Shown here piece after piece: positions 1-11,498 of a stretch of 64,000 bases of DNA (position 1 is its first letter; each line of letters opens with the position of its first letter). The notes under the pieces are model-generated. The model did no database searches, was not told where the DNA came from, and saw only the letters and a list, made by a program, of their open reading frames with translations. Source of the stretch: Sphaerosporella brunnea (taxonomy: Eukaryota > Ascomycota > Pezizomycetes > Pezizales > Pyronemataceae); assembly GCA_008704415.1 (NCBI GenBank), contig VXIS01000183.1, positions 1 to 64,000 of the forward strand, given 5' to 3'. The translations under genes and the position numbers were made by a program.

Positions 1-361
1 ATCTCGTACTTGTCAATGATGGATTCCAGCCAGGAGCCGGATACTTAAATCATCTGAGCGTCGTGCTATTTTTTTTCCCCCTCTCGGTCCCGTGGTTGTG
101 GTCCGGGCTTGGGGCTCCAGCGCTATAATTCGCACGAAGAGAAAGAGAATGAATCGGAATTCACTGTGCCGGCTGGAAGCCATTTGATATGTATTTAGTC
201 AAGGAAATGAATGTCTGACAAGTGGTCACGCGACAACACGGCAGATGTCTTCGCCTAAACTCCCTTGAAATTCCCTACAATGTAATGCATACTGCCCTGA
301 TTTACCGAATCAACTACAACAAAAAAAACAGAAGCAGAAGAATAGAGACACATTTCGAGAA
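1..361. other. Intergenic flank, no gene seen
   Basis: No convincing reading frame. Bases from about 286 onward are the 3' flank of the MFS-like gene, and they recur in diverged form near 52.07-52.19 kb, together with an A-rich run that is greatly expanded in that copy. Confidence 0.5.
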
Positions 362-2022
362 TCAAATCGAGCCCGTGCGCCGTTTCTCCAACTTGGACTC
401 CAGGATCGCTTGCTCCTTCGATTTCACCAGAGAAACATCAAACTCGTCAACACCCAGGTTTGCCTTGACCTCCGTCTCGAGATCCTCGTTGTTCAACATC
501 GAGGGGTTGAAAGAGAGAGCACCGTAAGGCACAAATGTGGCCGCCATGATGATGGCGGAAAGGACCGTGAAGTGGACACCAGCGACGTTCACCAATGCGT
601 GGTGGATGGATCCGGTCTCGGTGTAAACGCGGTCGATGTAGCGGCCTAAAAGAGGGGAGGCGACGGCGTAGAGGATGATGTAGGTCGAGTAGAGGAACGC
701 CATGACGGCACCGAGAGGGGATACGTTTTTGGTGGTGCTTTCGATCCGAGCGAGAGACGCCTGGATGTAAGCCGCCAAAGAAACATCGCCGGCTGCCCAG
801 CCGAATGAAATGGGGATGAAGGTTCCAGCGACCATCCAGGCGTCCTTGACGCGGCCGCTCGGTGGGTACCAGAATGGAAGGTACCAAACAATCAACAGCA
901 GAAGAGAATCGAGACGCAACCAGGCGATCGGGGTCTTGATGACCTGCGTGAAAAGGAACACGAAGAGCGCACCGAGAAGCTCGCCGAAGTTCGAACCACC
1001 GACCATGATTTGCGACCAGGCCGAGTTTCCGAGGTAACGTTTGGCGACGGCGGGAGCGATACCATTCTCGAGGTAACGATGGCCGTAGAGCGCAATGGCG
1101 TAGCCGGGAAGAAGCCAGATGAACTTGCGGTTGCGGAAGATGATCTTGCCTCCAGTATATGCCGAGTCGAAAAACAGCCAGAATCCTCCCAAGACAGACT
1201 TAATATATGAAGGTTTGGTGGCAAAAACATCGGGCTTCTCTTCGACAAAGCCCAGGTCGGAAATGAAATGCCAGACAATGGCAGCGACAGTGAAAAGAAG
1301 TGGAGTGATGATGAAGGAAAAGTTGTTGCCCAAAGACGGGATCAGTGCCAACGCAGTGCAGAAAGCTCCGGCTGTTCCGGAAACCTCGTAAAAAATGTGA
1401 ACCAGGGAATCAAGACGACGAAGTTTCTGTACATTTCCACCGACGATATCCCTCGGAACGACCCTTCGGATCAACTCAACCATACCATAAGCGATACCGG
1501 CAACACAGTAGATCGGAATAATGGCATCGGTCCTGTAGTCGCCGTAGTAAGAATAATCATTCTTCTTGTGGTTCTTGGACCAATCCTTGGGCCTAATTAT
1601 ACCACCGGTGGCTCCATCGAGGATTAGAAGGATGGCCGTGCACAGCCCGAACATAAGGATTGCGCATGCGAGGACGTTCTTGGTGCGGTATCTTTTGATG
1701 AGGGGAGCGATCAAGACGGATCCAACACACTGGAAAGCTTGGTTGAGACCGGTGACGAGACCAACACGCTCAAAAGTCTTCGGGGGGACGCCCGCAAGCT
1801 GCGCATCGTAATCATATCGATTGGTACACAAGGCTGCCGTCAAGGTCAGGCCCCGCAGTAAAAATCATAGGCCAATGGCTGCTTCATACCGATTATGGAG
1901 CCGTTGAAGGCCTCAAGACCGAACTTATACAACATGATACCGCAGATGTAGATGGCGATGTTGCGTTTCTCCGTGCCGGAGAACGACTTCCAGCCGTCGG
2001 TCAGGGTCGAAAGGCCGGGCAT
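362..2022 (-). CDS. UNC93/MFS-like multi-pass membrane protein
   Basis: A 534-aa polytopic membrane protein in two exons, 2022-1890 and 1833-362, with a 56-bp intron (1834-1889). The intron has donor GTATG, a CTGAC branch site and a CAG acceptor. The exon junction reads NGSII|ALCTNRYDYD and stays in frame, and the start at 2022 gives MPGLSTLTDGWKSF. Many hydrophobic segments are visible, for example around IAIYICGIMLYKFG, FIITPLLFTVAAIVWHF, FVFLFTQVI and LLLLIVWYLPFW. Charged turns such as KRYRTKN fit the major facilitator fold, and I recall similar fungal proteins annotated as MFS or DUF895/UNC93-like transporters. The substrate is unknown. The tail is cytosolic-looking and rich in Glu and Lys. 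A 3'-terminal fragment of this gene is duplicated at 52.1-52.5 kb. Family-level call is fairly secure; function is not. Confidence 0.85.
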
Positions 2023-2774
2023 CGTCGAAGTGAGCGTTGCGAGGTCGTCTTGGTGCTTGCTGTCTTTTTTCCTGGCGGTCCATCATGGAGTTATAAGGCT
2101 TCGCAAAAAGCGATATAGTACTTGAATATCATGCTGTAGTTCCTCTCTCAAGCGATTAGAGCCGGCCAATTGGAAAATTGCATCTCCACACGAGAGCAGA
2201 CGCCAATCTTGGAAATGGCAAAAATGGCACTTGTAACAGCATCGACAACCCAGACCTCGAAATCTCCCGTGGCTTTCGAATCGTGAAAGGAGCAACTGTC
2301 GCACAAACGGAGGAAATCAGGAGCCTCCCCGGAGTCTGCAGAAAAAAGGCCATTTGAATCTTGGCACAAACCCAAGACTTTTAGGCGCGCGACCTATGGC
2401 GGCCAGTTGCGGGCTACACGTGGGTACAAAGATTGAGCTTTATTCGCTTGGCCAACATTGCAACTTGCAAGCCATCCCCACTCTCCGCGGCCATGGTTCA
2501 CGGAGGTTGATCCGCAGCTATGTACTCGCTTCGGAGCTTGACCCGCCTGCAGTCTGGAATGGCAGTCGCTTTCAGGGGAGGTTGGCTTCCTTATCTCCAC
2601 GTGTGGCCTTGGCTTTAAGGTTTTGGGACTGTTCCAGAACGTCAGGAGATCCTCTCTAGGTTTGGCGCAGTAGAGGCCTGGGCGCGCGCAATGGATTCTG
2701 CACCTGTCCGCCGAAAAGGTTCGAATCTTACCATGGCGAAAATGGTATGTAGGAACTGTCAGCAGCCCAACAAT

Positions 2775-3200
2775 CTTTACCAATCACCGAGAAGGTGCAG
2801 CTGACAGACCAGATTTCTCGAGCACAAGATATGTACCGTAGGATAACAACGCAGTTGCGTGGCCTGAAAAGTATGCGAGGAATAGAGAAAAGTACCCGTT
2901 TTTAGAAGAAAATCGAAGTCTATGCGGTCATGAAAGTCAAAAATGCGGGGGCGCTAGGAGACAGAAGGAGACGGATTGGCTCCCTCGCCTCACATTCGTG
3001 TTGCCGCTTTCCGCGGTCTCCCTCTGCTTGGGTTTCTTCAAAGCCTACTATACAGTACACTTGTAGGGGCCGCGCAACTGCGTTATTACTAGAGGTCTCA
3101 ACACCTCAGAGGTCATCGTGGGCCGGCTATTGAGACCGCTGGTTATTACCGAGCTCCTACGGTATTTAACAGTAGACTGATGGGCTGAGACCTTACCTTT
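2775..3200. repeat. Dispersed repeat, copy 1, interrupted by a MITE
   Basis: Bases about 2775-2838 and 3159-3200 match, in order, an uninterrupted stretch at about 15832-15935. Shared words include ACCAATC, CTGACAGA, and the 18-mer GACTGATGGGCTGAGACC. In this copy the two halves are separated by the MITE at 2848-3084, so the MITE jumped into an older repeat. Confidence 0.55.
2848..3084. mobile_element. MITE family A, copy 1 (237 bp)
   Basis: Terminal inverted repeats AACGCAGTTGCGTGGCC at the left end and GGCCGCGCAACTGCGTT at the right match at 16 of 17 positions. No coding capacity. A second copy lies at about 11499-11684 and shares internal words (CCTGAAAAGTATG, GAGACGG, GGTCTCCCTCTG-like). 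Neither copy has an obvious long target duplication. Confidence 0.75.
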
Positions 3201-3566
3201 TGCTTTCACCGAGAAAAGGGTTTGTATACCATGCATGGCTCGCAGGGCACGACGAGTTAGGTGTATAGACTGTGGTCGTACATAATACGGCATTCGGTGA
3301 AGTTTCTGCAAAACTTCCAGATTACAACGGCAGTCTTGAGATAGGTATCAGTATTGGTACGGTAACAATCGCGCCCAGCTTTTTTCTTCATAAGGCATTC
3401 TTCATAAGGCATAGTCTGCGGAAAATACCGGAGAGTTGTGTTGATAGATGTCACCACACCAACGGAGGCGGCGCCGCTGATCATACATATATACTCGCAA
3501 ACTCAATGAAGCACGGAGGGATCGCACACGTGGTGGTCGACTGGTCACGATTCAGGCGGACATTTT

Positions 3567-4297
3567 GTACTCTACAGCCAAAGTCGGGCACCCTTCCTAA
3601 AACGGTGGTGGGTCTGAGTGGCAAAGCACACGTTCTAGGCTGATTAGGGGAATCTGAGTGCTCTTTGATGATTAAAATACGTGAGGGACAAAGGTCGGGC
3701 ACCTTGTTTTCTATCTACTCTAACATGTTTATATCTACTCTAATATGGTATTGTATTGCATTGCCTCCAGCATCAATAACTTTCTGCAAACGCTCCGACA
3801 TGCTTCTAATCAAGCTATCGCTTCCTAGGTGAGCCGTCGAGTTCGCGCGTCGCGGCTCACAAAAGCAACCAATTTACGTTTCTCTTCGTCATAAAAATAT
3901 TGGAGGCCTCCCGGTTCGGATTCGATTCGACGGGGTTCCGTTCGCTTTGGCATTCTGATAGATCTGGTAGCGTCTCATTTAGCTTTGTTTGGACTAGGAT
4001 AGGTATGTTTACCTTCTGGTCCGTGTGTCGGTTGATGTTCTATTTCGGCCCACCCCATACCAACGTGCTCACGCAAAGTGATTGTCTGTACTCTCTCAAC
4101 CGAGTCGTTTCCAAGTGTCGCTTGCCTCGTGCTGGCTCTCTGCGGGTACCCTTCAACTTCATGGTTGCTCGACGGTTGTGTGTTGTGTGTTGCGTTGTGT
4201 GTAGACTGCAAAGCCAGCGGGCCATGGTGTGGCTGGAAACCCACGATACCTTTTCAGGAAGGGTGCCCGACTTACCCATGTATCCTAGTACTCTACA
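3567..4297 (-). mobile_element. Tc1/mariner-type relic with internal deletion
   Basis: The element is flanked by the 10-bp direct repeat GTACTCTACA (3567-3576 and 4288-4297). Just inside are inverted ends containing AAGTCGGGCACCCTTCCT (left near 3581, right near 4255-4273). On the minus strand, about 3835-3740, the words LIRSM, ERLQ, VIDAGG and AIQY can be read; they resemble the C-terminus of Tc1-type transposases. The catalytic middle is absent and the frames are broken. At about 730 bp it is far shorter than an autonomous element (typically 1.3-2 kb). Confidence 0.5.
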
Positions 4298-4646
4298 ATC
4301 AGGCTGGAAAGAGCTGGGATCGCTTGATTGCTGATCATGACGATAAGTGGTTTGCCAAGCAGGGATGTCGAGACAACCTTAAGTTGATGATGTTTCGCTT
4401 AGCCGGGAGATCGTCGGTGCACACTAAATCACAGAATATCACACGGTCAAGTGATAACTATGTAGTTAGCAGATTGCGACATACATGTATGTAACTCTAC
4501 TCTACATTGCCGGATTAAGTCCGCTTCGTTTGAAGCTCATTACAGCTAGAAAAAAAGAAAATATCCCATGTTTCCCACCATCGAAAAAATGAGTGACTCC
4601 TCACTCTACAATCCCATCATAGTGCAATTTCATGGCTCGAGATCGG

Positions 4647-7600
4647 TCAGTAATTATAACGCATACTAAATGCCGGGGGGCACTTACTAGTGGGGAACGG
4701 CCACCAAGAACTCCAGTCTTCAGTCATGTACATTCTGAATTGCCCTTTCAACAGAGTGTATTTCATCTCACCGGCAGGACCCGGAGCTCGCCGCAGATTC
4801 TCTAGCCTTCCGAATACTCGCAGCATACTGGCGAGCGCGTTGATGACGATAGGTGCACCGATGCACGAGTGGGGCCCGTATCCATACTGGAGATAGATCT
4901 CCTCGGGACGCGTCAGGTCAATCTCGTGAGGATTCGGAAAGACTTCAGGATCGAGGCAAGCCGTGATCTGTGAAAATTAATGAGGACCATTTCAGTGTTT
5001 CCCCGGGGAAGAGAGAACGTACAAAGTCGACAAACACGGTTTCCCCTTTCTTGACATTAACGGTTCGATTAGGCCCGTCGTCAATCGTCGCGGACTCTGC
5101 CACCATGTTTCGGGTGACTCCGTATGCAGCTGGTGAGAGACGCGATGCTTCCAAAGCGTATTTGCGTAGTTTCTGGAATGCGGCCTCAGGATCGGTTTTG
5201 TCCCTAGCCAGGGCTTGGATGGTGGGCCAGTGATGTTGATACTTCTCGGTGAAGAATATCTCGAGCATTTGAATGGACTTGCAAATCATCAGCCCATGTT
5301 CAAAGCGGTGAGAGCGAACTCTCAATTACCCCTTGGGACTGCCTCGCTACAGCAGCGCCTGCTGTCGGTAGAATCTGTCCTACGGTCTCTGCAACTGATT
5401 TACCTTTCATGATTCGTTCGATCATGTGCTTGCCTAGCGCGAATTAGCAAACCAAAGTTACCAAACAATAGAGTCGCTAGGGGGTGATTGCGCTCGGGGA
5501 GTGTTTGCGCATCTCTCAGGTTTTTGTATGGGGATTGAAAGATCGGCAAGCACTTGCCACCAGTTTCCTTCCACCGTTTGCTGGCCAAAAAGCTGGTGCG
5601 CAATCACCCCCCCCTAGCGAGTGTATTTCATGATGGGATATTACCATAGATGCTCATGGGACCATGGTCCTTGTGGAGTGCGTCTATCACATCCAGAATC
5701 GGCTTGCCAAGCTTGATTGCCCTGCAAATTGGTTCGACAACACCCTTGAATGCTTCGGCGGCTTGTCTAGTTGCTTGTCGCAATTGGAAAGATTTACCTG
5801 GATCAGCATCCAGGAAAACCCACGCGAAGAGGATCGCATGAATCTTGTAAAGCTCCTGTTCGGTGAAGATTCCGTGGGGATTTTCCTCAGTTTTGAGTGG
5901 TATAGCGAACATCGCGGCCGAGAAATGAGTGTGTGCAAGATTGATGACACTAAATGTGTTAGAGAGTGACACGCGATGGGATCACAAACACTCACTCGCG
6001 AACAACGTCAACTTCATAAGAAGATCCTATTCGGTAGGATTTTTGCTTGAGAAGTTTCAATGTTGTATCCTCATAGAATTTTGTGATCTGATCGAGGCCA
6101 CCCTTTGGACCGTACATACAGGCCACCATGTCGTCTCGCCCTTTCTTATTTGCCGGCTCGTCGCCACTGAGCATATAATCTTGGTTCGTCATCTGGTAAA
6201 TGTGAGGACCCCATGGGACACGGAAACGGCTCGGATCCTCCAACACATTAACCACCCCTTTGTAACTGAAGATCGGTGTCCAATCAGGCACGAACGACGG
6301 CGTAGTGAAGTCAAAATCGTCCACGGTTCCGAGGTTTTCCAAGATTTCTTTCGTCTCGACTGGAACCGTGAAGGGAAACATCGCATATACCGAGTCCGCG
6401 CGATACCAGCCCGGAAAAGCGGTGTACAGCAGCTTGTAGATGACTCGACCGTTGACGAGATCTGGGTTCGTGCTCACCTCGTTGAAACCCCAGTTGGTGA
6501 GATTGGCCGGTGTGAAGTCCGTGGTGTAAAATCTGTCTGACCTTACCAGGGCGACCGCGTCGGAGAGGATAGCCTTTGATATCGTAAAGCTGGCGCATAA
6601 GCCCGATCCCGGTATCATAGCTTCTTTGGCATCCTCCGCCAAAAGGCCTGGGTAGAGCTCCACAAAGTCCGGGTGGTTGTAGAAAATCCGCAGAGATCGA
6701 GCAATCTCGGGATCAGGGTTGATGTCCTCAAAGGTGGTATGCGCTCGGAGACCACAGAATTGCCTGTCATTGAGGATTGTGAGACACCAGATCAATATTT
6801 CTGTCACAAGTGGCGTAACAATACCTGAACTCATTCAATGTGGCCATGTTCCAGTCTCGTGCCTGCTCGATCCCAAGTATTTCGATAGATCGTAGTACCT
6901 TCGGAATATTCTTTGGTCCGAAAGAACCTGATCACAATTAGTCAGCAAGGTCCGGTTGGAGTGCCAGCAAATCAGTAAATACCAGCGACAGCTTCCGTGC
7001 TTTTGGTAAGCTCGGCCACAAGATCGGCATCGGCGAATCTGCCATCGGCTTGTCGTTTCCACCCAGGCATCACTCTCTGCTCCGGTTCCCTGGGAATCGA
7101 ATGGCCCCATTTCTTCAGAAGGATTTGTAACTCCTCCACGCTCAAATTTTCAGGGTTGTCAACTTTCAATTCGTCCTTGAAGAAATCCTGTGTCCACTTT
7201 TCATCACGTTCGCCGACACAAGCATGCCATCGATAGATTAGGTTGAACTCAGCGGAGACTTGATTGCCCATGGCCGACGGAATGGCGGTCGTCTGGTCAA
7301 ACACGTGGTCATAGTCTCCCCTGGGGTCCAGAGACCAGGATGATTTGGTGCGATTGAAGTTGAGAATGTTCTTCACGTAATCGTTGACTGCCGAACAAAA
7401 AAATTAATGGCGCGTCGCTGAAACTATCGCAAGGGAAACTTACGGATTATTTGAACATATAACCCACAAGTGACGAGTCTCGCAGTCTGGAATAGCTCCT
7501 CATCATACTTCACAAGTGCTTCGTGGTACTTGAACTCATCCTCGGGGGTGGGATTTTGTCCCAACGGTGAAGGTTTGGTAAATCTCCCCTTCTCGTTTAT

Positions 7601-8732
7601 CACGGCCAATTGGGAGGCTGCGTAGTTGTGGAAGCGATTGAAGCATATCAAGAAAACGCTTACGCCTGGGGGAAAGCCAAGAATGCGCGCTTCGCTGAAG
7701 CAGTCGGGCTTGAGTTTTCCGTCTGCCATCGTGCGCACTTGCCTTTGCTCAGTGATGTTGTTACCATAGAGTGGTGCAAGGTCCAGGTAAGACGATGTAT
7801 TGGATCGGCTCTTGTCCATTGGGTCTGTTTTGAACACATCGTGAATGATGATCGTCGCGAGGTAAAACAGCATGCTCGACATCTTTGTCGGATGCTCGAT
7901 AATCTTGTCACGAGCAAACATGGCTAGAAGTACACCCTTTTGTTATCATCACGGCGGGCCGCACGAGCTATGGGAAACCCACTATCAAACAGCACACCAG
8001 CATCGGGCAAGTTCGGCGGAAGAACGGTTTTAGGGGCTACTGATCTGGCGTATGCCGACCCGGCACGGCCGAGATTTGGCAACATCACATTCTTCACAAA
8101 AATCAGCGTTGTGGACCACGGTCCGGCAATGCACTCACGTAGTAGCTTCCATCTGCGCTGCGATACCTCTGATCACTAGGGGGAGGTGCTGGAAGGCTTC
8201 CGAGATAACTCGGACCGATATACTGGAGGGGCGGGTGGGGAAGGATATTCCACAGACTGCGGATCAGTTGTCCAGTGAGCTTGATCTGATTACGGGAATG
8301 GGGCGGTAGTGTTGAGGCTAGTTGAATAAGCTTCTCGACCTGATTGTGGTTTGGTCACTCGGTTGTACACGTTACAGAAAGGCGTCAAGCACGAACCACA
8401 TAATCCCGATCGTTGATTAGGCCTCCGTTCTTGAAGGTTTCCAGTGAATCTAGCAGTAGCTCAATATCCTTCGTGATCCTCGTTCCTTGAGACTGCAAGT
8501 CTTCTTTGATCCCGGTTTCTTTTACTTTTGTTGGTTCCGCTTCGGCGTCGGTGAGACCATCCCCCAATTGCGGTGGTGGTGGGCGAAGGACGGCTTCGAG
8601 AAGCGAACGCAATCGCTGAAAGATTCCCGGGGATTCGCGATCAAAGGCCGTAACTTGTGAATTCGACATGGCTGAACCGTTGGACATCAATCGGAGAGGT
8701 AGTATGGAAAGCAATTGCTTCTTAAATACCAA
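4647..8732 (-). CDS. ppo: Psi-producing oxygenase (fatty-acid dioxygenase / P450 fusion)
   Basis: A bifunctional oxylipin enzyme. The N-terminal haem-peroxidase-like domain oxygenates C18 unsaturated fatty acids, and the C-terminal P450-like domain rearranges the hydroperoxide. I model 11 exons: 8732-8400, 8339-8139, 8091-7983, 7923-7444, 7387-6983, 6927-6825, 6763-5996, 5949-5645, 5433-5330, 5259-5023 and 4967-4647, giving 1,121 aa, normal for Ppo proteins. Visible landmarks are the distal haem His in IIIHDVF (about His242), YRWH (426-429, catalytic Tyr and proximal His) and the P450 haem ligand in YGPHSCIG (about Cys1050). The ANxxQ isomerase motif reads ARQSQ (931-935). The 5329-5260 intron uses a weak GAG acceptor. 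The 3' end may instead splice at a GTAAGT inside the last codons. A MITE sits in the 211-bp intron 5644-5434. Starts at 8687 and 8669 are also possible. Confidence 0.93.
5475..5619. mobile_element. 145-bp MITE inside a ppo intron
   Basis: Left end CGCTAGGGGGTGATTGCGC (5475-5493) and right end (5598-5619) are inverted copies that differ only in the length of the G run (5 against 8). A 3-bp direct repeat AGT lies on each side (5472-5474 and 5620-5622). Removing element plus duplication leaves an intron of about 63 bp, the normal size for this gene, so the insertion probably came after the intron and is spliced out. Confidence 0.8.
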
Positions 8733-10299
8733 AAATGTTGCTTGCCAGGAGATAAGGCTGACGGGGGTGCAACGCTGGGGCGTGCTTTCCCATGGCCATT
8801 TTAATTAATTACTGGGCTGACGGTTGCACATGTACTCTAGTACAGTATGCGAGACATGCATCGTCATCGTCATGAATGGTACCTTTTCGGGGGGACAGAC
8901 CCGAGGAGAGGCATCTTACGATCGCCGGATCTAGATGCGCTAGGCATCTAGGTATGTCGTTGAGAAGCAGTAAGCTGATCGACAACAGCCCGCGCTTCTC
9001 AGTTCCACTCATGCCGCAATCCGTTTGCTGCACACGGTCCCTCGTGTATGTAACACATGATTTGACTGACATGTTGGAAAAGGGGCATGCAGTTGGGTAC
9101 ATAGCGAGACTCATGACGACCTTTGGTTTGCTGTGTGAGGGTTGTGGCGGTGGTGGCGCCTCCACCTCCGCCACTAGATTTCAATACAGTGGCATGTCTG
9201 TTGGTTGCGTATGTAGTCGACCATGTTGTCAGCAAAGGGAAATGCAAGGGGCGTGTAAGTTGTGATCGGTTGATCAACAAGGCGGCAAGGCCCGCCAGGC
9301 GTCATGTAGATAGTAATCAGCACTACCGGGGTTCTGGGACGCCTCATAATGTACCGAACTAGCTGACCTGTGGGGACGGCACAACCAAGTGTGTAACTGC
9401 TCTCTTGAGTACCTGCCCCTGGTGTGCTACCGACGCCAATAACTGTGGACGACATCCGACAAGAGGCATGGTGACGTAGTAATCCACTATTCCATTTACA
9501 AGTAGAATGCGCATCGAAAAAAAGGGTACAGCGAAGCGAACGACAGAATGGTCTTTGAAAATGCCGCATCTCTTGCGAATACGGATCGTTGCAAATGCCG
9601 CAGAACACAAGCCCCGGGAGTGAATGGTGATTTGGCAAATGCACCATATTCCAACCCAGTAGCTTCCATCACCTAGGTATCTAGGGTTTACGTGAAGAAT
9701 AGCGGAGATCCCGGAGTCGTTTTTTTTATGTTTCATTGGATGACTTCCCTCAAGGTCTGGAAGGGTTTTCAAAACGGATCCAGACGATAAAGCTTTGGTT
9801 TGGGTCGAAACCCGTTCTCGCAACTCTAGACTTCTAGACGTGGCAGAACAGAGTGTAACAAAATAGGTAAAAATAGACAGTGTATCTTATCATCGCCCTT
9901 TCATATTTTACTGTGGTGTGGTAGTTGAGTGGGGTTGAGTGGGGTTGAGTTCCAACCCCGCGAAGCTTCGGAGTCCGCTAATTTTTGACCGTACAGTCAG
10001 CAACCCACGTCACCACGCTAAGCAAGGTACCCCCGTACCTCCCAACCAAATTGAACCAATCGCCGCGAGTTTTCTAGGCATTTAGGTTTCGATTGTCTCG
10101 TAAACCCCCGTTCCAGACCTTGCGGGAAGCCATCCATTGGGTGCATTCCCGTAAGCCTAAATCCAGGTCAGAGGAAAAAAACAGGGTTCCTTGACTTGAA
10201 TGATCCCCGGCAAGAAGGAACCAAAAACCGAAACCAAAAAATAGTGGCGCAACGTTGATTGGTTGTTTCAACCTCACCTTGCGCAATTGCGGCGGCTGA
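8733..10299. other. Gene-poor stretch, including ppo upstream region
   Basis: No convincing gene. The first several hundred bases must contain the ppo promoter, but I see no clear TATA box. A small tandem repeat, three near-copies of GAGTGGGGTT, lies at about 9930-9955. Confidence 0.45.
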
Positions 10300-10509
10300 A
10301 GCTTCACGCGCAGCACGCCCTCACGATACATCGGATTTGGACTTTTTATTCTTTGCAAGACTTTACGCGAGTTGCCTCAGGCACAAATTATCTGGCCCGA
10401 AGATGCACAGAAAGCTCAAAACAGCGACATCATCGCAGCTCGGCATCCTCGTCTACTTGGGGCGTTTGGTTTTGTGGACGGTATGCAAGTTCCGGTAGAG
10501 GTCGCATGA
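10300..10509 (+). pseudogene. DDE transposase fragment, PIF/Harbinger-like
   Basis: An open frame without a start codon reads LRELPQAQIIWPEDAQ, then IIAARHPRLLGAFGFVDGMQ and VPVEVA, before a stop at 10507. The GAFGFVDGMQVPV stretch is like the first catalytic Asp region of DDE_4/Harbinger transposases (known pattern: G-x-F/I-D-G-x-x-x-P/V). The rest of the protein is missing. It lies tail to tail with the SANT-like frame at 10533-10730, and Harbinger elements typically encode just such a pair. Confidence 0.5.
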
Positions 10510-10532
10510 GCTCACTATGTTCAAAATGCTTA

Positions 10533-10730
10533 CTATTCGGGCTGGACTTGGTTGACAACCTCTTCTGCTACGGCCCCGATGGGACAATAGGCTCTGGTGG
10601 TCTCCAAAAGCGCGCGAATCTCTTCTTCTGTGTAGTTTTTAAAGCCAGCAACCCTTCCTCTCTGGTTGGAGGCAGCGGGGGTCTGGTGCTGGGAAGCAGA
10701 GGGGGTCTGGGAGAGGTTATGAGACGACAT
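10533..10730 (-). pseudogene. Myb/SANT-like (DUF6818-type) fragment
   Basis: A 65-aa frame. Its N-terminal half is Ser/Gln-rich, followed by GFKNYTEEEIRALLETTRAYCPIGA and EEVVNQ, which resembles the start of the Myb/SANT-like DUF6818 domain (G-x-N-Y/F-x-x-E-E-x-x-x-L-L... P-I/V-G... W-E-x-V). The conserved Trp before EEVV is missing, and the frame stops directly after it, so it is probably a truncated relic. Its partner on the opposite strand is the DDE fragment at 10300-10509. Confidence 0.4.
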
Positions 10731-11498
10731 TCTGAAGCTCCGAAGGCGGCGGTAGATGGTTTGAATAAAGTATTGTATGGTGCTTAAGGTACTAGTAATT
10801 GTTAGAGCTGTATCGCGAATGATGGAGAACAGCAATACCTCGACACCTCTTCGCTTTTTATTTTCCTCTCCGCAATCCCACTGATCAAGTTCTCTTCTGT
10901 CTTGATGACCCCGCGACGTCACTGCCATCCGCCCATCTCCAACCCCTTGCTCATCACCAGCTCGCTCATCTCCAACCCATTCACTTCCTAGGCCTGCTCC
11001 AGCCCGGTATCACTTCTACCTGCTTGTGAAGCAAGGAAGCGAGTTTGGATTTGCGCCGTTGTTGATCTCTTGTTGAGGTAACGCGAGGTGAGACGGGTGA
11101 CGCGGATGGGTTCGCGGTATCACGGGGCACGTCATGAGCGGCGTGATCGACATCCTTGATTTCACTAGTTGAACCAAAATCAGGTAAAATATTTCAGTTC
11201 TTGCTTTTAGGCTTACGGGAATGCACCCATTCTGCTCTAGATCTCTCGGTTTGACTGCTGCGGTCGCGGGGTTAGTTGAAGTGGTTCCCGGGATGTTCGT
11301 CGTCTTGTGTCATGTACGTTGATGTAGGCCAGACGAGGTTTATGATGACCTAGGGGCGCTGTTCGAGTTGGTGGACATCTGGCATCGAAAAACCAATGCG
11401 CATGGATCGATGGATTCTAATTCATAATGCCTTAGATCAGCACTTCTGGGAACACGGCATAAAACCTGCGGTAGCAGTACGGAACCGGGGTTCTTGTG

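Larger units (their letters stand above)
2023..4646. other. Gene-free stretch filled with repeats
   Basis: No intact gene. It holds a 237-bp MITE (2848-3084) nested in a repeat that recurs near 15.84 kb, and a Tc1/mariner relic (3567-4297). The 2023-2770 part contains only short overlapping frames with no recognisable protein. Confidence 0.55.

Noticed and set aside
2670..2745. Possible tRNA because of GGTTCGAATC near 2718
   Set aside because: No A box at proper spacing and no paired acceptor or anticodon stems.
5929..6540. 203-codon plus-strand frame in the ppo gene
   Set aside because: Antisense to the conserved dioxygenase/P450 region.
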